Positions 29,005 through 39,063 of a DNA stretch of 64,000 nucleotides are shown piece by piece (position 1 is the first letter of the stretch; each line of letters begins with the position of its first letter). The notes under the pieces were generated by a model that worked only from the letters and a program-made list of their open reading frames with translations, was not told the origin of the DNA and searched no databases. Origin of the DNA: Niastella vici (GTDB taxonomy: Bacteria; Bacteroidota; Bacteroidia; Chitinophagales; Chitinophagaceae); assembly GCF_002077945.1 (NCBI RefSeq), contig NZ_LVYD01000044.1, forward strand, positions 124,001 to 188,000. The letters are read 5' to 3'. Position numbers and translations under genes: made by a program.

Positions 29005-30300
29005 ATGAAAACTGCAATTACCATGATCGAAAAAATTGTTTCCTGGTCAATTCATAATCGCTTCTTTGTGTGGATCGGGATCATCCTGATCGCCTTGGGT
29101 GGTTTTTATGCCATTAAGAAAACACCGGTGGACGCACTACCCGATCTTTCTGAAAACCAGGTGATCATTTTTACCGAATACATGGGACGTAATCCTAAGA
29201 TTATTGAAGATCAGATAACCTATCCGTTGGTTTCAAATATGCAGGGAATACCTAAGATCAAGTCCATTCGCGCTACATCCATGTTCGGCATGAGTTTCAT
29301 TTTTGTAGTATTTAAAGATGATGTGGATGTGTATTGGGCACGTACAAGAGTGCTGGAACGGCTGAATTATGCGCAAAAATTTTTGCCGCAGGGGGTAACA
29401 CCCAGCCTGGGCCCTGATGGAACAGGATTAGGCCATATTTTCTGGTACACACTGAATGCAAAGGATTATAGCCTGGGCGAACTGCGGGCGCTTCAGGATT
29501 GGTATGTAAAGTTTGCTTTACAGAATGTAGAAGGAGTGAGTGAGGTCGCATCCTTCGGTGGTTTTCAAAAAGGCTACCAGGTTACTATTGACCCGCATAA
29601 GCTGGTGTATTATGGAGTGCCTTTGATGGATGTTACCCGTGCTGTGGCGGCTAACAATCGCGACGTAGGCGGAAGTTTATATGAAATGAATGCTACAGGT
29701 TATCTCATTCGGGGTATGGGGTATATCACCGGCCTGGAGGATATTAAAGAGATCCCAATCGGAACATATAAATCTATCCCGATCACATTGAGTGATATTT
29801 CAGAAGTGCAGATGAGCCCGGATTTACGCCTGGGTATAGTAGATGAAAATGGAGAGGGCGAAGTAGTTGGCGGCATTGTAGTGATGCGCTTTGGAGAAAA
29901 TGCCAAAAATGTAATTGAAAAGGTTAAAGCAAAAATGAAGGATGTTGAAAAAGGATTGCCATCTGGTGTTAAATTCAAAACAGCTTATGACAGAAGTGAT
30001 CTTATATCAGCCGCTATTGGTACATTAAAAGAAGCATTGTGGCAGGAAGTGCTGATTGTTTGTATCATTGTCATTCTTTTCCTGTTCAGCATCCGCAGTG
30101 GCCTGGTAGCTATTTTTTGCATACTTCTTTCTGTGCTGATCGGTTTTATCCTGATGAGATTATTTGGTGTTTCGGCCAATATTCTATCATTAGGCGGCAT
30201 TGCCCTTGCCATAGGTGATGTAGTTGACCCCGGCATTGTAATGGCAGAAAACGCCTACAGATCGCTGACCAACCGCATGCTCAAAAAACAAAAAACTTAA
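29005..30300 (+). CDS. cusA: CusA/CzcA-type RND efflux pump, N-terminal part ending at an in-frame stop
   Basis: 431 residues from the ATG at 29005. It matches the first part of a heavy-metal RND pump: TM1 (FFVWIGIILIALGGFYAIKK), the motif PVDALPDLSENQVI, the first porter domain, and TM2-TM4 ending in ALAIGDVVDPGIVMAENAYRSL. A TAA at 30298 then stops translation in the cytoplasmic TM4-TM5 loop. The next open frame begins 6 nt later in the same phase. The whole gene would normally be one ~1040-residue protein, so this is a nonsense mutation, a split gene, or a sequence error. Confidence 0.85.
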   Translation: MKTAITMIEKIVSWSIHNRFFVWIGIILIALGGFYAIKKTPVDALPDLSENQVIIFTEYMGRNPKIIEDQITYPLVSNMQGIPKIKSIRATSMFGMSFIFVVFKDDVDVYWARTRVLERLNYAQKFLPQGVTPSLGPDGTGLGHIFWYTLNAKDYSLGELRALQDWYVKFALQNVEGVSEVASFGGFQKGYQVTIDPHKLVYYGVPLMDVTRAVAANNRDVGGSLYEMNATGYLIRGMGYITGLEDIKEIPIGTYKSIPITLSDISEVQMSPDLRLGIVDENGEGEVVGGIVVMRFGENAKNVIEKVKAKMKDVEKGLPSGVKFKTAYDRSDLISAAIGTLKEALWQEVLIVCIIVILFLFSIRSGLVAIFCILLSVLIGFILMRLFGVSANILSLGGIALAIGDVVDPGIVMAENAYRSLTNRMLKKQKT

Positions 30301-30306
30301 CCGGGT

Positions 30307-32253
30307 ATGGAAAAGGAAAATTCAATAAAAGTGAAAGAACGTATCGGTCATACCAGGGAAATTCCCGAAGAAGAAAGGGTGGCCATTATTGAAGATTCTT
30401 CCAGAACAATTGGCCGGTCTGTTTTCTTCTCGGTCATAATCATGATCATCTCGTTTGCCCCCATTCTTTTCCTTACCGGACAGGAAAAAAAATTGTTCTC
30501 TCCCCTTGTACTTACAAAAACATTTTCACTGATCGGTGCTGCTATTCTTGCTATTACTGTTTCTCCGATGCTCACCCGTGTGTTTATGAAATGTAAACTG
30601 ATTCCTGAAAGTAGAAACCCGGTGTCAAATTTCTTTATCACTATTTACAAACCCGTAGCAAGGCTTTGTCTCACATGGCGAAAAACAGTGTTGGCATTGT
30701 GTTTTGTTTTAATAGCAGCCAGCGTGCCATTGGTAATTAACCTGGGCACTGAATTTATGCCGCCATTGGATGAAGGTTCGTTGCTGTTGATGCCGGTTAC
30801 CTTACCGGATGTTTCCAACTCAGAGGCTAAACGAATAACCCAATTGCAGGATAAGATTATCAAAGGATTTCCCGAAGTAGAGAATGTGCTGGGCAAAGCA
30901 GGCAGGGCATACACGGCGACTGATAATGCACCCATCAGCATGATTGAAACGATTATCGTATTAAAGCAGAAAAAGTATTGGCGAAAGGGAATGACAAAAG
31001 AAAAATTAATTAAAGAGATGAATGATAAAGTGCAGATACCTGGTGTGGTGACCGGATGGACACAACCTATTATCAACCGGATCAATATGCTTTCAACCGG
31101 TATCCGAACAGATGTGGGGGTAAAGATCTATGGCACTAACCTTGACAGCATTTATGCCATTTCAAGAAAGGTGGAAGGCTCGTTGAAAGGTATAAAAGGG
31201 CTGGAGGACCTGTATGTAGAACAGCTTACCGGCGGCAAGTATCTCGATATAAAAATCCGTCGCCGGGATGCTGCACGATATGGGTTAAACATTGATGACG
31301 TAAATATGGTAATTGAAAGTGCATTAGGCGGAATGATCCTGACCACAACAGTTGAAGGGCGTGAACGCTTTAGCGTAAACCTGCGGCTCGCACAGGAATA
31401 CCGCAATGACATTGATGAAATAAAACGCATTCCCATACAAACGATGAAGTATGGAGTTTTACCGATTTCGTCAGTAGCAGATGTAAAAGTTACAGAAGGC
31501 CCGCCCATGATCAATTCTGAAAATGCCATGCTGCGGGGTACTGTTCTTTTCAATGTTCGTGGCAGGGATATGGGGAGTGTGGTGAATGAGGCCAAAAGAA
31601 AAATAGACGAAACATTTAAACAGCTTCCGCAGGGTTATTACATTGATTGGAGCGGACAGTATGAAAATCAGGTGCGGGCGCAACAACGATTGAAGATAAT
31701 TATTCCAATCGTTTTGTTGGTTATTGGATTCATTCTTTATATCACGTTTCATTCTTTTAAAGCGGTTGCTGTTGTATTTATCAGTGTGCCGGTAGCCCTG
31801 ATGGGCGGCGTGTATTCACTCTATTATTACAACGTGAATTTTTCTGTAGCAGTAGCAGTAGGCTTTATAGCGCTGTTTGGAGTAGCTGTGGAAACAGGGG
31901 TACTGATGATTGCTTACATGAACGATACGATCCGTAAAATGGTAGCTCAAAGCGGCAATGGTCTTGAAAATATAAGTCTGCCTGCGCTGAAAGAAACAAT
32001 TCTTTTTGGAGCTACCCAGCGTGTTCGCCCTTTGTTGATGACTGTGCTGGCCAACATCCTCGGATTGATTCCGGTATTGGCTTCCACAGGTACAGGTAGC
32101 GATGTGATGAAGCCTATTGCTATTCCATTTGTATTTGGATTGATTACATCAACCTTATTTGTTTTGATTGTGCTACCTGTAATTTACAACCTGTTAAAAG
32201 AGTGGGAGCTAAAGAAACATGGCAGGCTGGTAGTGCTCGACATTGAAGAATAG
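30307..32253 (+). CDS. cusA: CusA/CzcA-type RND efflux pump, C-terminal part
   Basis: 648 residues continuing the pump in the same reading frame. It has TM5-TM6 (RSVFFSVIIMIISFAPILFL, then a GQEKKLFSPL loop), the second porter domain (GTEFMPPLDEGSLLLMPVTL) and TM8-TM12 (GFIALFGVAVETGVLMIAYM). The ATG at 30307 is 6 nt past the upstream stop, so reinitiation could produce it. The break lies in a cytosolic loop, so both halves could fold and assemble. Otherwise the pump is dead and the operon incomplete. Confidence 0.85.
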   Translation: MEKENSIKVKERIGHTREIPEEERVAIIEDSSRTIGRSVFFSVIIMIISFAPILFLTGQEKKLFSPLVLTKTFSLIGAAILAITVSPMLTRVFMKCKLIPESRNPVSNFFITIYKPVARLCLTWRKTVLALCFVLIAASVPLVINLGTEFMPPLDEGSLLLMPVTLPDVSNSEAKRITQLQDKIIKGFPEVENVLGKAGRAYTATDNAPISMIETIIVLKQKKYWRKGMTKEKLIKEMNDKVQIPGVVTGWTQPIINRINMLSTGIRTDVGVKIYGTNLDSIYAISRKVEGSLKGIKGLEDLYVEQLTGGKYLDIKIRRRDAARYGLNIDDVNMVIESALGGMILTTTVEGRERFSVNLRLAQEYRNDIDEIKRIPIQTMKYGVLPISSVADVKVTEGPPMINSENAMLRGTVLFNVRGRDMGSVVNEAKRKIDETFKQLPQGYYIDWSGQYENQVRAQQRLKIIIPIVLLVIGFILYITFHSFKAVAVVFISVPVALMGGVYSLYYYNVNFSVAVAVGFIALFGVAVETGVLMIAYMNDTIRKMVAQSGNGLENISLPALKETILFGATQRVRPLLMTVLANILGLIPVLASTGTGSDVMKPIAIPFVFGLITSTLFVLIVLPVIYNLLKEWELKKHGRLVVLDIEE

Positions 32254-32266
32254 AACCCAAAAGGTT

Positions 32267-33529
32267 ATGAAAGTAAAACGCATTATATTATTTGTTATTC
32301 TGCAATCTTATTTGGTAACTGCCAATTCGCAGGATACGGTAAGGTTTACACTTCGGCATATTTTTACCGAAATTGATACCGCTTATCCGCAACTGCAATA
32401 TTATGAATCAAAAATCGGCTCTATCCGTTCATCGGCAGAAGGAGCCAGAGCCTGGATGCCTCCAACTGTATCGCTGGCCTTAGACCGTTTTCCCTACCAG
32501 TTACCTATGATAAAAGAAAAGACGCCGGATAACCAGGCTGGCATTATGCTTTCGGTACAACAAATGATTACGAATCCTGCCAAATTAAATGCTAAAAGAG
32601 ATTACCTGGCATCTTTGGAAAATGTGCAACGCAACGATATGGAATGGCAAAAAAATGTTCTGCATTTTACAGCGAGGCTTTATTATTACCGCCGCTATAC
32701 TGCTGAACAAAAGCTGAAGTTGGTAAAGGAATACCGGGAACTGCTGAATATGCTTATCAAAACAGCCAGGGATAAATACGCTTATAACCAGGCAGATCTG
32801 GCAACTATCTTCAAGGCAGAGGCTTCGCTGAGTGAACTGGCCAATATGGAAACCATGCTGTTTGCACAAATTGCAGAAAGCAATATTGGTCTTAATACGT
32901 TAATGAACCGGAATGTGGATGCCCCGTTTTTTATTGATACGCTGTTAACCCCGAAAGATTACGGCAGCGATTATTTATCTGCTGTAGATAGCGCACAATT
33001 GCTGAGAAATGATATTCTATCTATGCAAAGCCGTATTCAATCCATGAAATTAAATACCCGTTGGGCGGCCACCGGTTCTAAACCCGATTTTGGTGTGCAG
33101 GTTGCGCATGGACAAATGTTTGGTATGGGTAATCAATTTTCCATCATGGGCATGATAACAGTTCCTATCGTTCCCTGGTCATCCAAAATGTATAAATCGG
33201 AAGTGAAATCTATGAGTTATGAAATTGAAGCCATGCAGAAAGAAAAGAATACTATGCAACTAATGGCTGCGCAGATGACCCGTGAAAAAATTACTATGCT
33301 GCTATTTGAAAAAAAGCAATTGGACAATTACGATAAAAATATTTTGCCTTCATACCGCAGGAATCTTGAAAGCAACCTGCTGGCCTGGCGCCAGAATACC
33401 GGAAACTTTTTTGTGTTGCTGGATGCCTGGAATATGCTGTTAATGAAAGAAATGGAACGTATTGATAAACTGGGGCAGGTTTTTATTGTGCAATCGGAAT
33501 ATGAATATCAAAGGGAGATAAAACAATAA
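32267..33529 (+). CDS. TolC-like outer-membrane efflux protein
   Basis: 420 residues from the ATG at 32267, with a signal peptide (VKRIILFVILQSYLVTANSQ). Long alternating helices follow the outer-membrane efflux protein pattern (YYESKIGSIRSSAEGARAWM early; NLLAWRQNTGNFFVLLDAW late). It forms the outer-membrane duct of the RND system. The start is 13 bp after cusA and the stop shares one base with the next ATG. Confidence 0.82.
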   Translation: MKVKRIILFVILQSYLVTANSQDTVRFTLRHIFTEIDTAYPQLQYYESKIGSIRSSAEGARAWMPPTVSLALDRFPYQLPMIKEKTPDNQAGIMLSVQQMITNPAKLNAKRDYLASLENVQRNDMEWQKNVLHFTARLYYYRRYTAEQKLKLVKEYRELLNMLIKTARDKYAYNQADLATIFKAEASLSELANMETMLFAQIAESNIGLNTLMNRNVDAPFFIDTLLTPKDYGSDYLSAVDSAQLLRNDILSMQSRIQSMKLNTRWAATGSKPDFGVQVAHGQMFGMGNQFSIMGMITVPIVPWSSKMYKSEVKSMSYEIEAMQKEKNTMQLMAAQMTREKITMLLFEKKQLDNYDKNILPSYRRNLESNLLAWRQNTGNFFVLLDAWNMLLMKEMERIDKLGQVFIVQSEYEYQREIKQ

Positions 33530-34806
33530 TGACAAAAAGAATAACATATATAGATAATAAGCGGTTTTTGGCAAATGCCTGGTTAGTTATGTTATTAGTT
33601 ATGGCATCAGCGGCCTGCAGGCAGGGAGAACAAAAACATATTGGCCATCAACCCGGTTCGGATACCGGCATGAAAAGCGGTATGCAGCATGATTCAATGT
33701 CGGACATGAATAATACTGCCAAAGAAACAAACTGGCATGCCCTGCCAACTAACCGCACTGTAATTGCCAGGCAAAAGGTAATAGCGCCTGTTTATAGTGA
33801 TATGAATTTTAATATTCCCGGCAATGGATATATAGCCTTTGATACACGGCGCAATCGCAAAGTGTCGGTTCGTGTGGGCGGAAGAATTGACCGATTGTAT
33901 GTAAAATACAATTATCAGTATGTGCGTAAGGGAGAAAAAATTCTTGAACTGTACAGTCCCGAACTAAATACTTACATAGAAGAATATCTCTATGTTCTAC
34001 GGCAAACAAATGATACCATACTGCAAAACAGGGCAAGGCAAAAGCTACAGTTATTGGGCCTTACGCCGGTACAGCTACAACATATTGATCAAACAGGCAG
34101 TGCATCGCTCACCATACCACTGTATAGTCCGTTTGAGGGTTATGTATTGTTCAATCCCTCAGCCTCATCGGGAATGGGCACTGCCGGTAATGCTTCCGGC
34201 AGCATGGGTAGTGGTGGTATGAGTGGTACAAGCAATTCATCCCCTTCTATTCAGGGTTCTGTATTATCCGATAACAGTATTCGGGAAGGAATGTATGTGA
34301 GCAACAATCAAACACTGTTTTGGATCAATGATTTCAAACAAGCCTGGGGCATTATTGCTTTCACCAAAGAAAATGAAAAATACATTCGTAAGGGGCAACC
34401 AATAGTGATAACCAGTGAGCTACTTCCGGATAGACCGATTCAAACTTCTATACAACTAATTGAACAGGTGTATGAGGGCGAACAAAAATTCACACAGGCA
34501 AGAGTGTATATTCCCAATGCGACAGGGATAATGAAGCAAAATTCATTGATCACCGCTACAGTGTCTGTTCCGGCAAGATCATTAGTGGTTCCCGCCGTCA
34601 GTGTGTATTATCTCGGGAAAGTAGCCATTGTGTGGGTGCAGGTGGGAACAACCAAAGAAGGCAATGCAGTTTTTCAATCAAGGGTGGTGAAAATTGGTCA
34701 CCGCGGTAATGATAAAGTAGAAATACTGGAAGGTTTAGCACAAAATGAAAAAATAGCCAGGGATGCCGGTTACCTCGCCGATGGCGAAACGATTATTCAA
34801 TATTAA
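33529..34806 (+). CDS. CusB-like periplasmic adaptor lipoprotein, Met/His-rich
   Basis: 425 residues. Lipoprotein signal with lipobox ASAAC (Cys ~25). The mature N-terminus is Met/His-rich (TGMKSGMQHDSMSDMNN), as in copper/silver CusB proteins. The membrane-fusion core shows VRVGGRIDRLYVKYNYQYV and LELYSPELN. An unusual Gly/Ser/Met-rich insert (GMGTAGNASGSMGSGGMSG) sits near residues 218-240. It couples the pump to TolC. A second adaptor follows directly. Confidence 0.82.
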   Translation: MTKRITYIDNKRFLANAWLVMLLVMASAACRQGEQKHIGHQPGSDTGMKSGMQHDSMSDMNNTAKETNWHALPTNRTVIARQKVIAPVYSDMNFNIPGNGYIAFDTRRNRKVSVRVGGRIDRLYVKYNYQYVRKGEKILELYSPELNTYIEEYLYVLRQTNDTILQNRARQKLQLLGLTPVQLQHIDQTGSASLTIPLYSPFEGYVLFNPSASSGMGTAGNASGSMGSGGMSGTSNSSPSIQGSVLSDNSIREGMYVSNNQTLFWINDFKQAWGIIAFTKENEKYIRKGQPIVITSELLPDRPIQTSIQLIEQVYEGEQKFTQARVYIPNATGIMKQNSLITATVSVPARSLVVPAVSVYYLGKVAIVWVQVGTTKEGNAVFQSRVVKIGHRGNDKVEILEGLAQNEKIARDAGYLADGETIIQY

Positions 34807-34818
34807 ACCGGGTAAATA

Positions 34819-35961
34819 ATGAAATATAAAATTATTATAATTATTGTTTGTTGCTGCTCCTTAATATTTGGCATGGCAGCCTGCACTGATAAAAAAGCAG
34901 CAAACCAAATGTTGGAACATGACAGTCATGTTGTTGCTACTAAGATTGATTCTGCTATAGACATGGAGGACATGATTATGCTTACCAAACGGGATGAGCA
35001 ATACGCCAACATTCTGGTAGATACCGTGAAAATAAAAACAATTGCTGAATACACCACGCTACCGGGTACTACCCGTTTTGACGAAAGAAAAATAACGGTA
35101 GTCACATCCCGCATACGGGGCAGGCTGGACAAATTGTTTGTTCGAAATCCGCAGCAATGGGTTGCAACCGGTCAACCATTGTATGCTATTTACAGCGAGG
35201 AATTATTATCATATGAAAACGAATTGCTGAATGCTTTACAACAACAGGCACAATTCAGCAGTATGAAACAGGTAGTAGATCAAATGGTGGAAGGAGCCAA
35301 AAAAAAATTATTGTTGTGGGGGCTTACCAGCGAACAAATATCAGTATTACAAAAGAGCCGTGAAACTTCACCCCTTGTCACTTTTTACAGTCCGGTGTCT
35401 GGAACACTCGTTGAGCTTTCTGCCAGTGAAGGGCAATATGTAGAAACAGGCACTCCTCTGTTCAGGCTGGCCGATTTATCGCAACTGTGGATTGAAGCCC
35501 GGATATACACCAGTGAATTAAGATGGCTGCATGAAAAACCTTCTATAACTGCTGAGTTTGACGCTTATCCCGGTGAATCCTTTACGGTAGTTCCGGTATT
35601 TGACAATCCTACAGTGGAAGCCGATCAGAAGATCAGTCTCGTGCGGTTTATGCTTACCAACCGAAGTCATCAACTGAAGCCAGGTATGATGGTCTATGTC
35701 AATATTAAACGCAACGAAAAGAAAACCGTTGTCATACCTAAGTCAGCCATCCTGGTAGGCAATATGATCACTGCCTGGGTAAAAACCGGAGATGGCATGT
35801 ATGAGAGCCGGATAATTCAATTAGGGGTACAAAATAAAAAAGAAGTGGAAGTGATCAGTGGGTTAAAAGAAGGAGAACTCATCGTTACCAGCGGTGCGTA
35901 TTTGCTGAATAGCGCTTTGGTATTGAAAAAAGGCGCAGGCATGGAAGGGATGAAAATGTAA
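34819..35961 (+). CDS. Second CusB-like periplasmic adaptor lipoprotein
   Basis: 380 residues with lipobox GMAAC. The membrane-fusion core includes SRIRGRLDKLFVRNPQQWV, a helical hairpin (~115-155), FYSPVSGTLVELSASEGQYV and a C-terminal barrel (VIPKSAILVGNMITAWVKTG). It lies 12 bp after the first adaptor. Tandem adaptors are known for some tripartite pumps, where different protomers interlock. The Met/His content is lower than in the first, so the two may divide docking and metal delivery. Confidence 0.82.
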   Translation: MKYKIIIIIVCCCSLIFGMAACTDKKAANQMLEHDSHVVATKIDSAIDMEDMIMLTKRDEQYANILVDTVKIKTIAEYTTLPGTTRFDERKITVVTSRIRGRLDKLFVRNPQQWVATGQPLYAIYSEELLSYENELLNALQQQAQFSSMKQVVDQMVEGAKKKLLLWGLTSEQISVLQKSRETSPLVTFYSPVSGTLVELSASEGQYVETGTPLFRLADLSQLWIEARIYTSELRWLHEKPSITAEFDAYPGESFTVVPVFDNPTVEADQKISLVRFMLTNRSHQLKPGMMVYVNIKRNEKKTVVIPKSAILVGNMITAWVKTGDGMYESRIIQLGVQNKKEVEVISGLKEGELIVTSGAYLLNSALVLKKGAGMEGMKM

Positions 35962-36010
35962 TAGAAGTACGGTGAATTTATTTACGGCCTTTATAAATAA
36001 TTATTTCATT

Positions 36011-38713
36011 ATGTTGCCATCGAATTTAGAAGATGTAAAAACAGCATGGGCCATTGATCACCTCGATGTGATAGAAAAATTACGCACTGATTCAGAAGGC
36101 GGACTGTCCTCAGCAGAATCTGCACGAAGACTGAATATTGCGGGGCCGAACAAAATAGAGTCCGGAAAAAAAATAAGTCCGCTGGTTATTTTGATTAATC
36201 AGTTTGTTAGCCCTTTTGTATTGTTATTGGCCATTGCTGCCGGACTTTCTTTTTTCTTCAAAGAATGGTTGGATGGAATTGCCATTATAGTCGTAATAGT
36301 TATAAATGCCGTTGTTGGTTTTTTGATGGAATTCCAGGCTGAACGTTCAATGGACGCACTGAGAAAACTTACCACGGTTCCGGCAAGAGTGATGCGTAAC
36401 GGAAAGCTGGTTGAAGTGCCTTCGGAAGACCTTGTTCCCGGCGATATATTATTTGTAGAAGGTGGGGATATGATTACCGCCGATGCGAGGTTAATTAAAA
36501 CTTCACAATTGCAAACGGATGAATCAGCTCTTACCGGTGAATCGCTGCCGGTCGAAAAAAATATAACATCTTTGCCATCCGATATACAATTGGCTGAACG
36601 CACAAACATGCTATACAAAGGAACATTTGTAGCAAAAGGTAATGGTTATGCAGTGGTGGTCAATACCGGCATGTCAACAGAATTGGGTTCTATAGCCAAA
36701 ATGGTGCAACAGGCTAAACAAGCTGCGACACCGCTGGAGAAAAAGATCCAGTCATTCAGTAAAAAACTGATATGGATTACGGTAGCACTGGTAATCATCG
36801 TTTTTATTGCAGGGGTATTAAACGGCCATGAATTGGTAGCTATGCTGGAAACATCCATTGCGCTGGCAGTTGCAGCAATACCCGAGGGTTTGCCAATTGT
36901 AGCTACGTTGGCACTTGCCTTTGGGATGCTGCGTATGGCCCGTCATCATGTGATCGTAAAGAAGTTATCATCAGTTGAAACGCTTGGCGGAACGAATGTA
37001 ATTTGTACTGATAAAACCGGTACGCTCACACAAAATAAAATTCAAACTTCATTTATCCAGGTAAACAGCAGTGCTTCAAGAATTGATGTAGATATACCCA
37101 ATATCTCCATCCGGTGGCATGATGATGAAAGCATTACCGGCCATGAGGCTTTTGAGCATCTGCTTCGGGTAGCTGCATTATGTAATACTGCTTCTTACCA
37201 ATATGAGAATAATATTGAGAAAGAATCAGGCGATCCACTGGAAGTGGGTTTATTGAAAATGGTATATGCTTCAGGGAAATCAGTTGAAGAATACCGTCAT
37301 CAATTTACTAAAGCGGATGAAATTCCATTTTCATCCGAAACAAAGGTAATGGCCACGTTGCATCTAAACAGTGATCAGAACTATTATATCGCTGCTAAAG
37401 GTGCGGTAGAAGAATTGCTGGCACACTGCACATCGGTGCTGGAAGGCAATGATATTATTCCATTTACTGAAGAAAAAAAGAAACAATGGCTTATGTCGGC
37501 GGAAAACCGGGCACAATCGGGATTACGAATGCTTGCTTTTGCATTCAGGAACACCAATGAAAAAGAAAAAGATCTTCTGCATCACTTAACATTGGCGGGG
37601 GTGATAGGATTTATTGACCCGCTAAGACCTGAAATATCGGCTGCTATTGAAGAATGTAAATCAGCCGGTATTAAAGTCGTTATGATTACCGGTGATCATC
37701 CTGCTACTGCAAAAAATATTGCACAGCAATTAGGTTTGGCTAATCAGGATGATGAAGTAATTCATGGCCGCTCTATGAAACCCTATAAAGACCTTTCAGA
37801 AGAAGATAAAAATGAATGGTTGAAAGCTTCGGTTTTTGCCCGGGTAAATCCGGGACAGAAATTAGACCTGGTTACTTTGTTCCAGGAAAAGAAAATGGTG
37901 GTGGGCATGACCGGCGATGGAGTAAATGATGCACCGGCATTAAAAAAAGCAGATATAGGAATAGCTATGGGGCTTAGAGGGACCCAGGTAGCACAGGAAG
38001 TAGCGGATATGATATTAAAAGATGACGCATTTTCCTCCATAGTACTGGCCATTAAACAAGGAAGGACGATTTTTGATAATATCCGGAAGTTTGTGATCTT
38101 TTTGTTGTCGTGCAACCTGAGTGAATTATTAATAATTGCAACAGCTTCCATTATGAATTTGCATTTCCAGCTTTTCCCATTGCAAATTTTGTTTATTAAC
38201 CTGGTTACAGATGTACTACCTGCATTGGCACTCGGTGTAACCAAATCTGCACCGCACATAATGCAACGACGACCTTATTCATCCAATATTGCTATTATTG
38301 ACAAAAAAAGATGGACAGCGATCTTTGTTTATTCAGCAATTATTTCTATTACAACTATAAGTGCGGTACTATCCAGTCACGAATGGTTGCATAGTGCAGA
38401 AAGGTGGAATTCTGAACTTTGCAATAATATACTTTTCTATACCCTGATTTTTTCCCAGATCCTACATGTGTTTAACATGTCGTTTGAAAAAGGAGTATCT
38501 TTTTTTAAAACTGAAATATTCCGTAACAAATATGTATGGATTGCAGTGGCTGCTTGTATTTTACTAACAATGTTTTCATATTGGATTATTCCTGTCAGGA
38601 AGGTGCTGGTGGTAACAATGTATAGCTGGCTGGACTGGGCAATTGTGATCACTGCTTCATTTATTTCACTTATCCTTATACAACTATCTAAGAAAATGAA
38701 TTGGATGATTTAA
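36011..38713 (+). CDS. P2-type cation-transporting ATPase (calcium-type)
   Basis: 900 residues from the ATG at 36011; a GTG at 35972 is possible. Motifs: actuator TGESLPVEK, M4 AIPEGLPIVATLA, phosphorylation CTDKTGTLTQNK, nucleotide-binding KGAVEELLAHC, hinge TGDGVNDAPALKKADIG. The IPEGLP segment is typical of calcium and related P2 ATPases (PacL/PMCA-like). There are no N-terminal metal-binding Cys motifs, so it is not a P1B copper pump, although it ends the efflux operon (50 bp gap). The likely substrate is calcium or manganese; this is inferred. Confidence 0.85.
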   Translation: MLPSNLEDVKTAWAIDHLDVIEKLRTDSEGGLSSAESARRLNIAGPNKIESGKKISPLVILINQFVSPFVLLLAIAAGLSFFFKEWLDGIAIIVVIVINAVVGFLMEFQAERSMDALRKLTTVPARVMRNGKLVEVPSEDLVPGDILFVEGGDMITADARLIKTSQLQTDESALTGESLPVEKNITSLPSDIQLAERTNMLYKGTFVAKGNGYAVVVNTGMSTELGSIAKMVQQAKQAATPLEKKIQSFSKKLIWITVALVIIVFIAGVLNGHELVAMLETSIALAVAAIPEGLPIVATLALAFGMLRMARHHVIVKKLSSVETLGGTNVICTDKTGTLTQNKIQTSFIQVNSSASRIDVDIPNISIRWHDDESITGHEAFEHLLRVAALCNTASYQYENNIEKESGDPLEVGLLKMVYASGKSVEEYRHQFTKADEIPFSSETKVMATLHLNSDQNYYIAAKGAVEELLAHCTSVLEGNDIIPFTEEKKKQWLMSAENRAQSGLRMLAFAFRNTNEKEKDLLHHLTLAGVIGFIDPLRPEISAAIEECKSAGIKVVMITGDHPATAKNIAQQLGLANQDDEVIHGRSMKPYKDLSEEDKNEWLKASVFARVNPGQKLDLVTLFQEKKMVVGMTGDGVNDAPALKKADIGIAMGLRGTQVAQEVADMILKDDAFSSIVLAIKQGRTIFDNIRKFVIFLLSCNLSELLIIATASIMNLHFQLFPLQILFINLVTDVLPALALGVTKSAPHIMQRRPYSSNIAIIDKKRWTAIFVYSAIISITTISAVLSSHEWLHSAERWNSELCNNILFYTLIFSQILHVFNMSFEKGVSFFKTEIFRNKYVWIAVAACILLTMFSYWIIPVRKVLVVTMYSWLDWAIVITASFISLILIQLSKKMNWMI

Positions 38714-38730
38714 GTGGCGCAATTTATTCT

Positions 38731-38940
38731 TTATAATGGGTTCTCTTGTGCCCTCGAAGATTTTCTTTGCGCACGCCTGTCAGGTAATGAAATATCTTCT
38801 CCTATCAGAAGCCCCCAGGGAGGCTGGATTTCAGCTGCATCAAAAATCAATTTAAGGATGGACAACAGTGGAATGGCAAGAAACATTCCGGTAATACCCC
38901 AAATGGCTCCCGATGACCGCAAAGGTGTAAATGTTATAAC
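38731..38940 (-). pseudogene. Remnant of an AI-2E family transporter (C-terminus)
   Basis: The minus-strand frame reads TFTPLRSSGAIWGITGMFLA, then IPLLSILKLIFD and IQPPWGLLIGED. This is the characteristic last membrane segment and tail of AI-2E/PerM transporters (WGxxGMFLAIPLLSILK). A stop at 38941-38943 cuts it off upstream and no other part of the gene is nearby. It directly abuts the P-type ATPase stop. The plus-strand frame over the same bases is its shadow. Confidence 0.75.
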
Positions 38941-39063
38941 TTATTTATTAAATAATATAATAGCTACCTTAGATAAATGATGCAGTTTTGTACCGCGTTG
39001 CCTGCGGAATAGAAAAATTGTTCAGACATAATAAATCACAGTAACAACTCAAAATTTAAAAGT

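Noticed and set aside
38714..38980. Plus-strand 88-codon open frame after the P-type ATPase
   Set aside because: It is the shadow of the minus-strand AI-2E transporter remnant and has no protein-like pattern.
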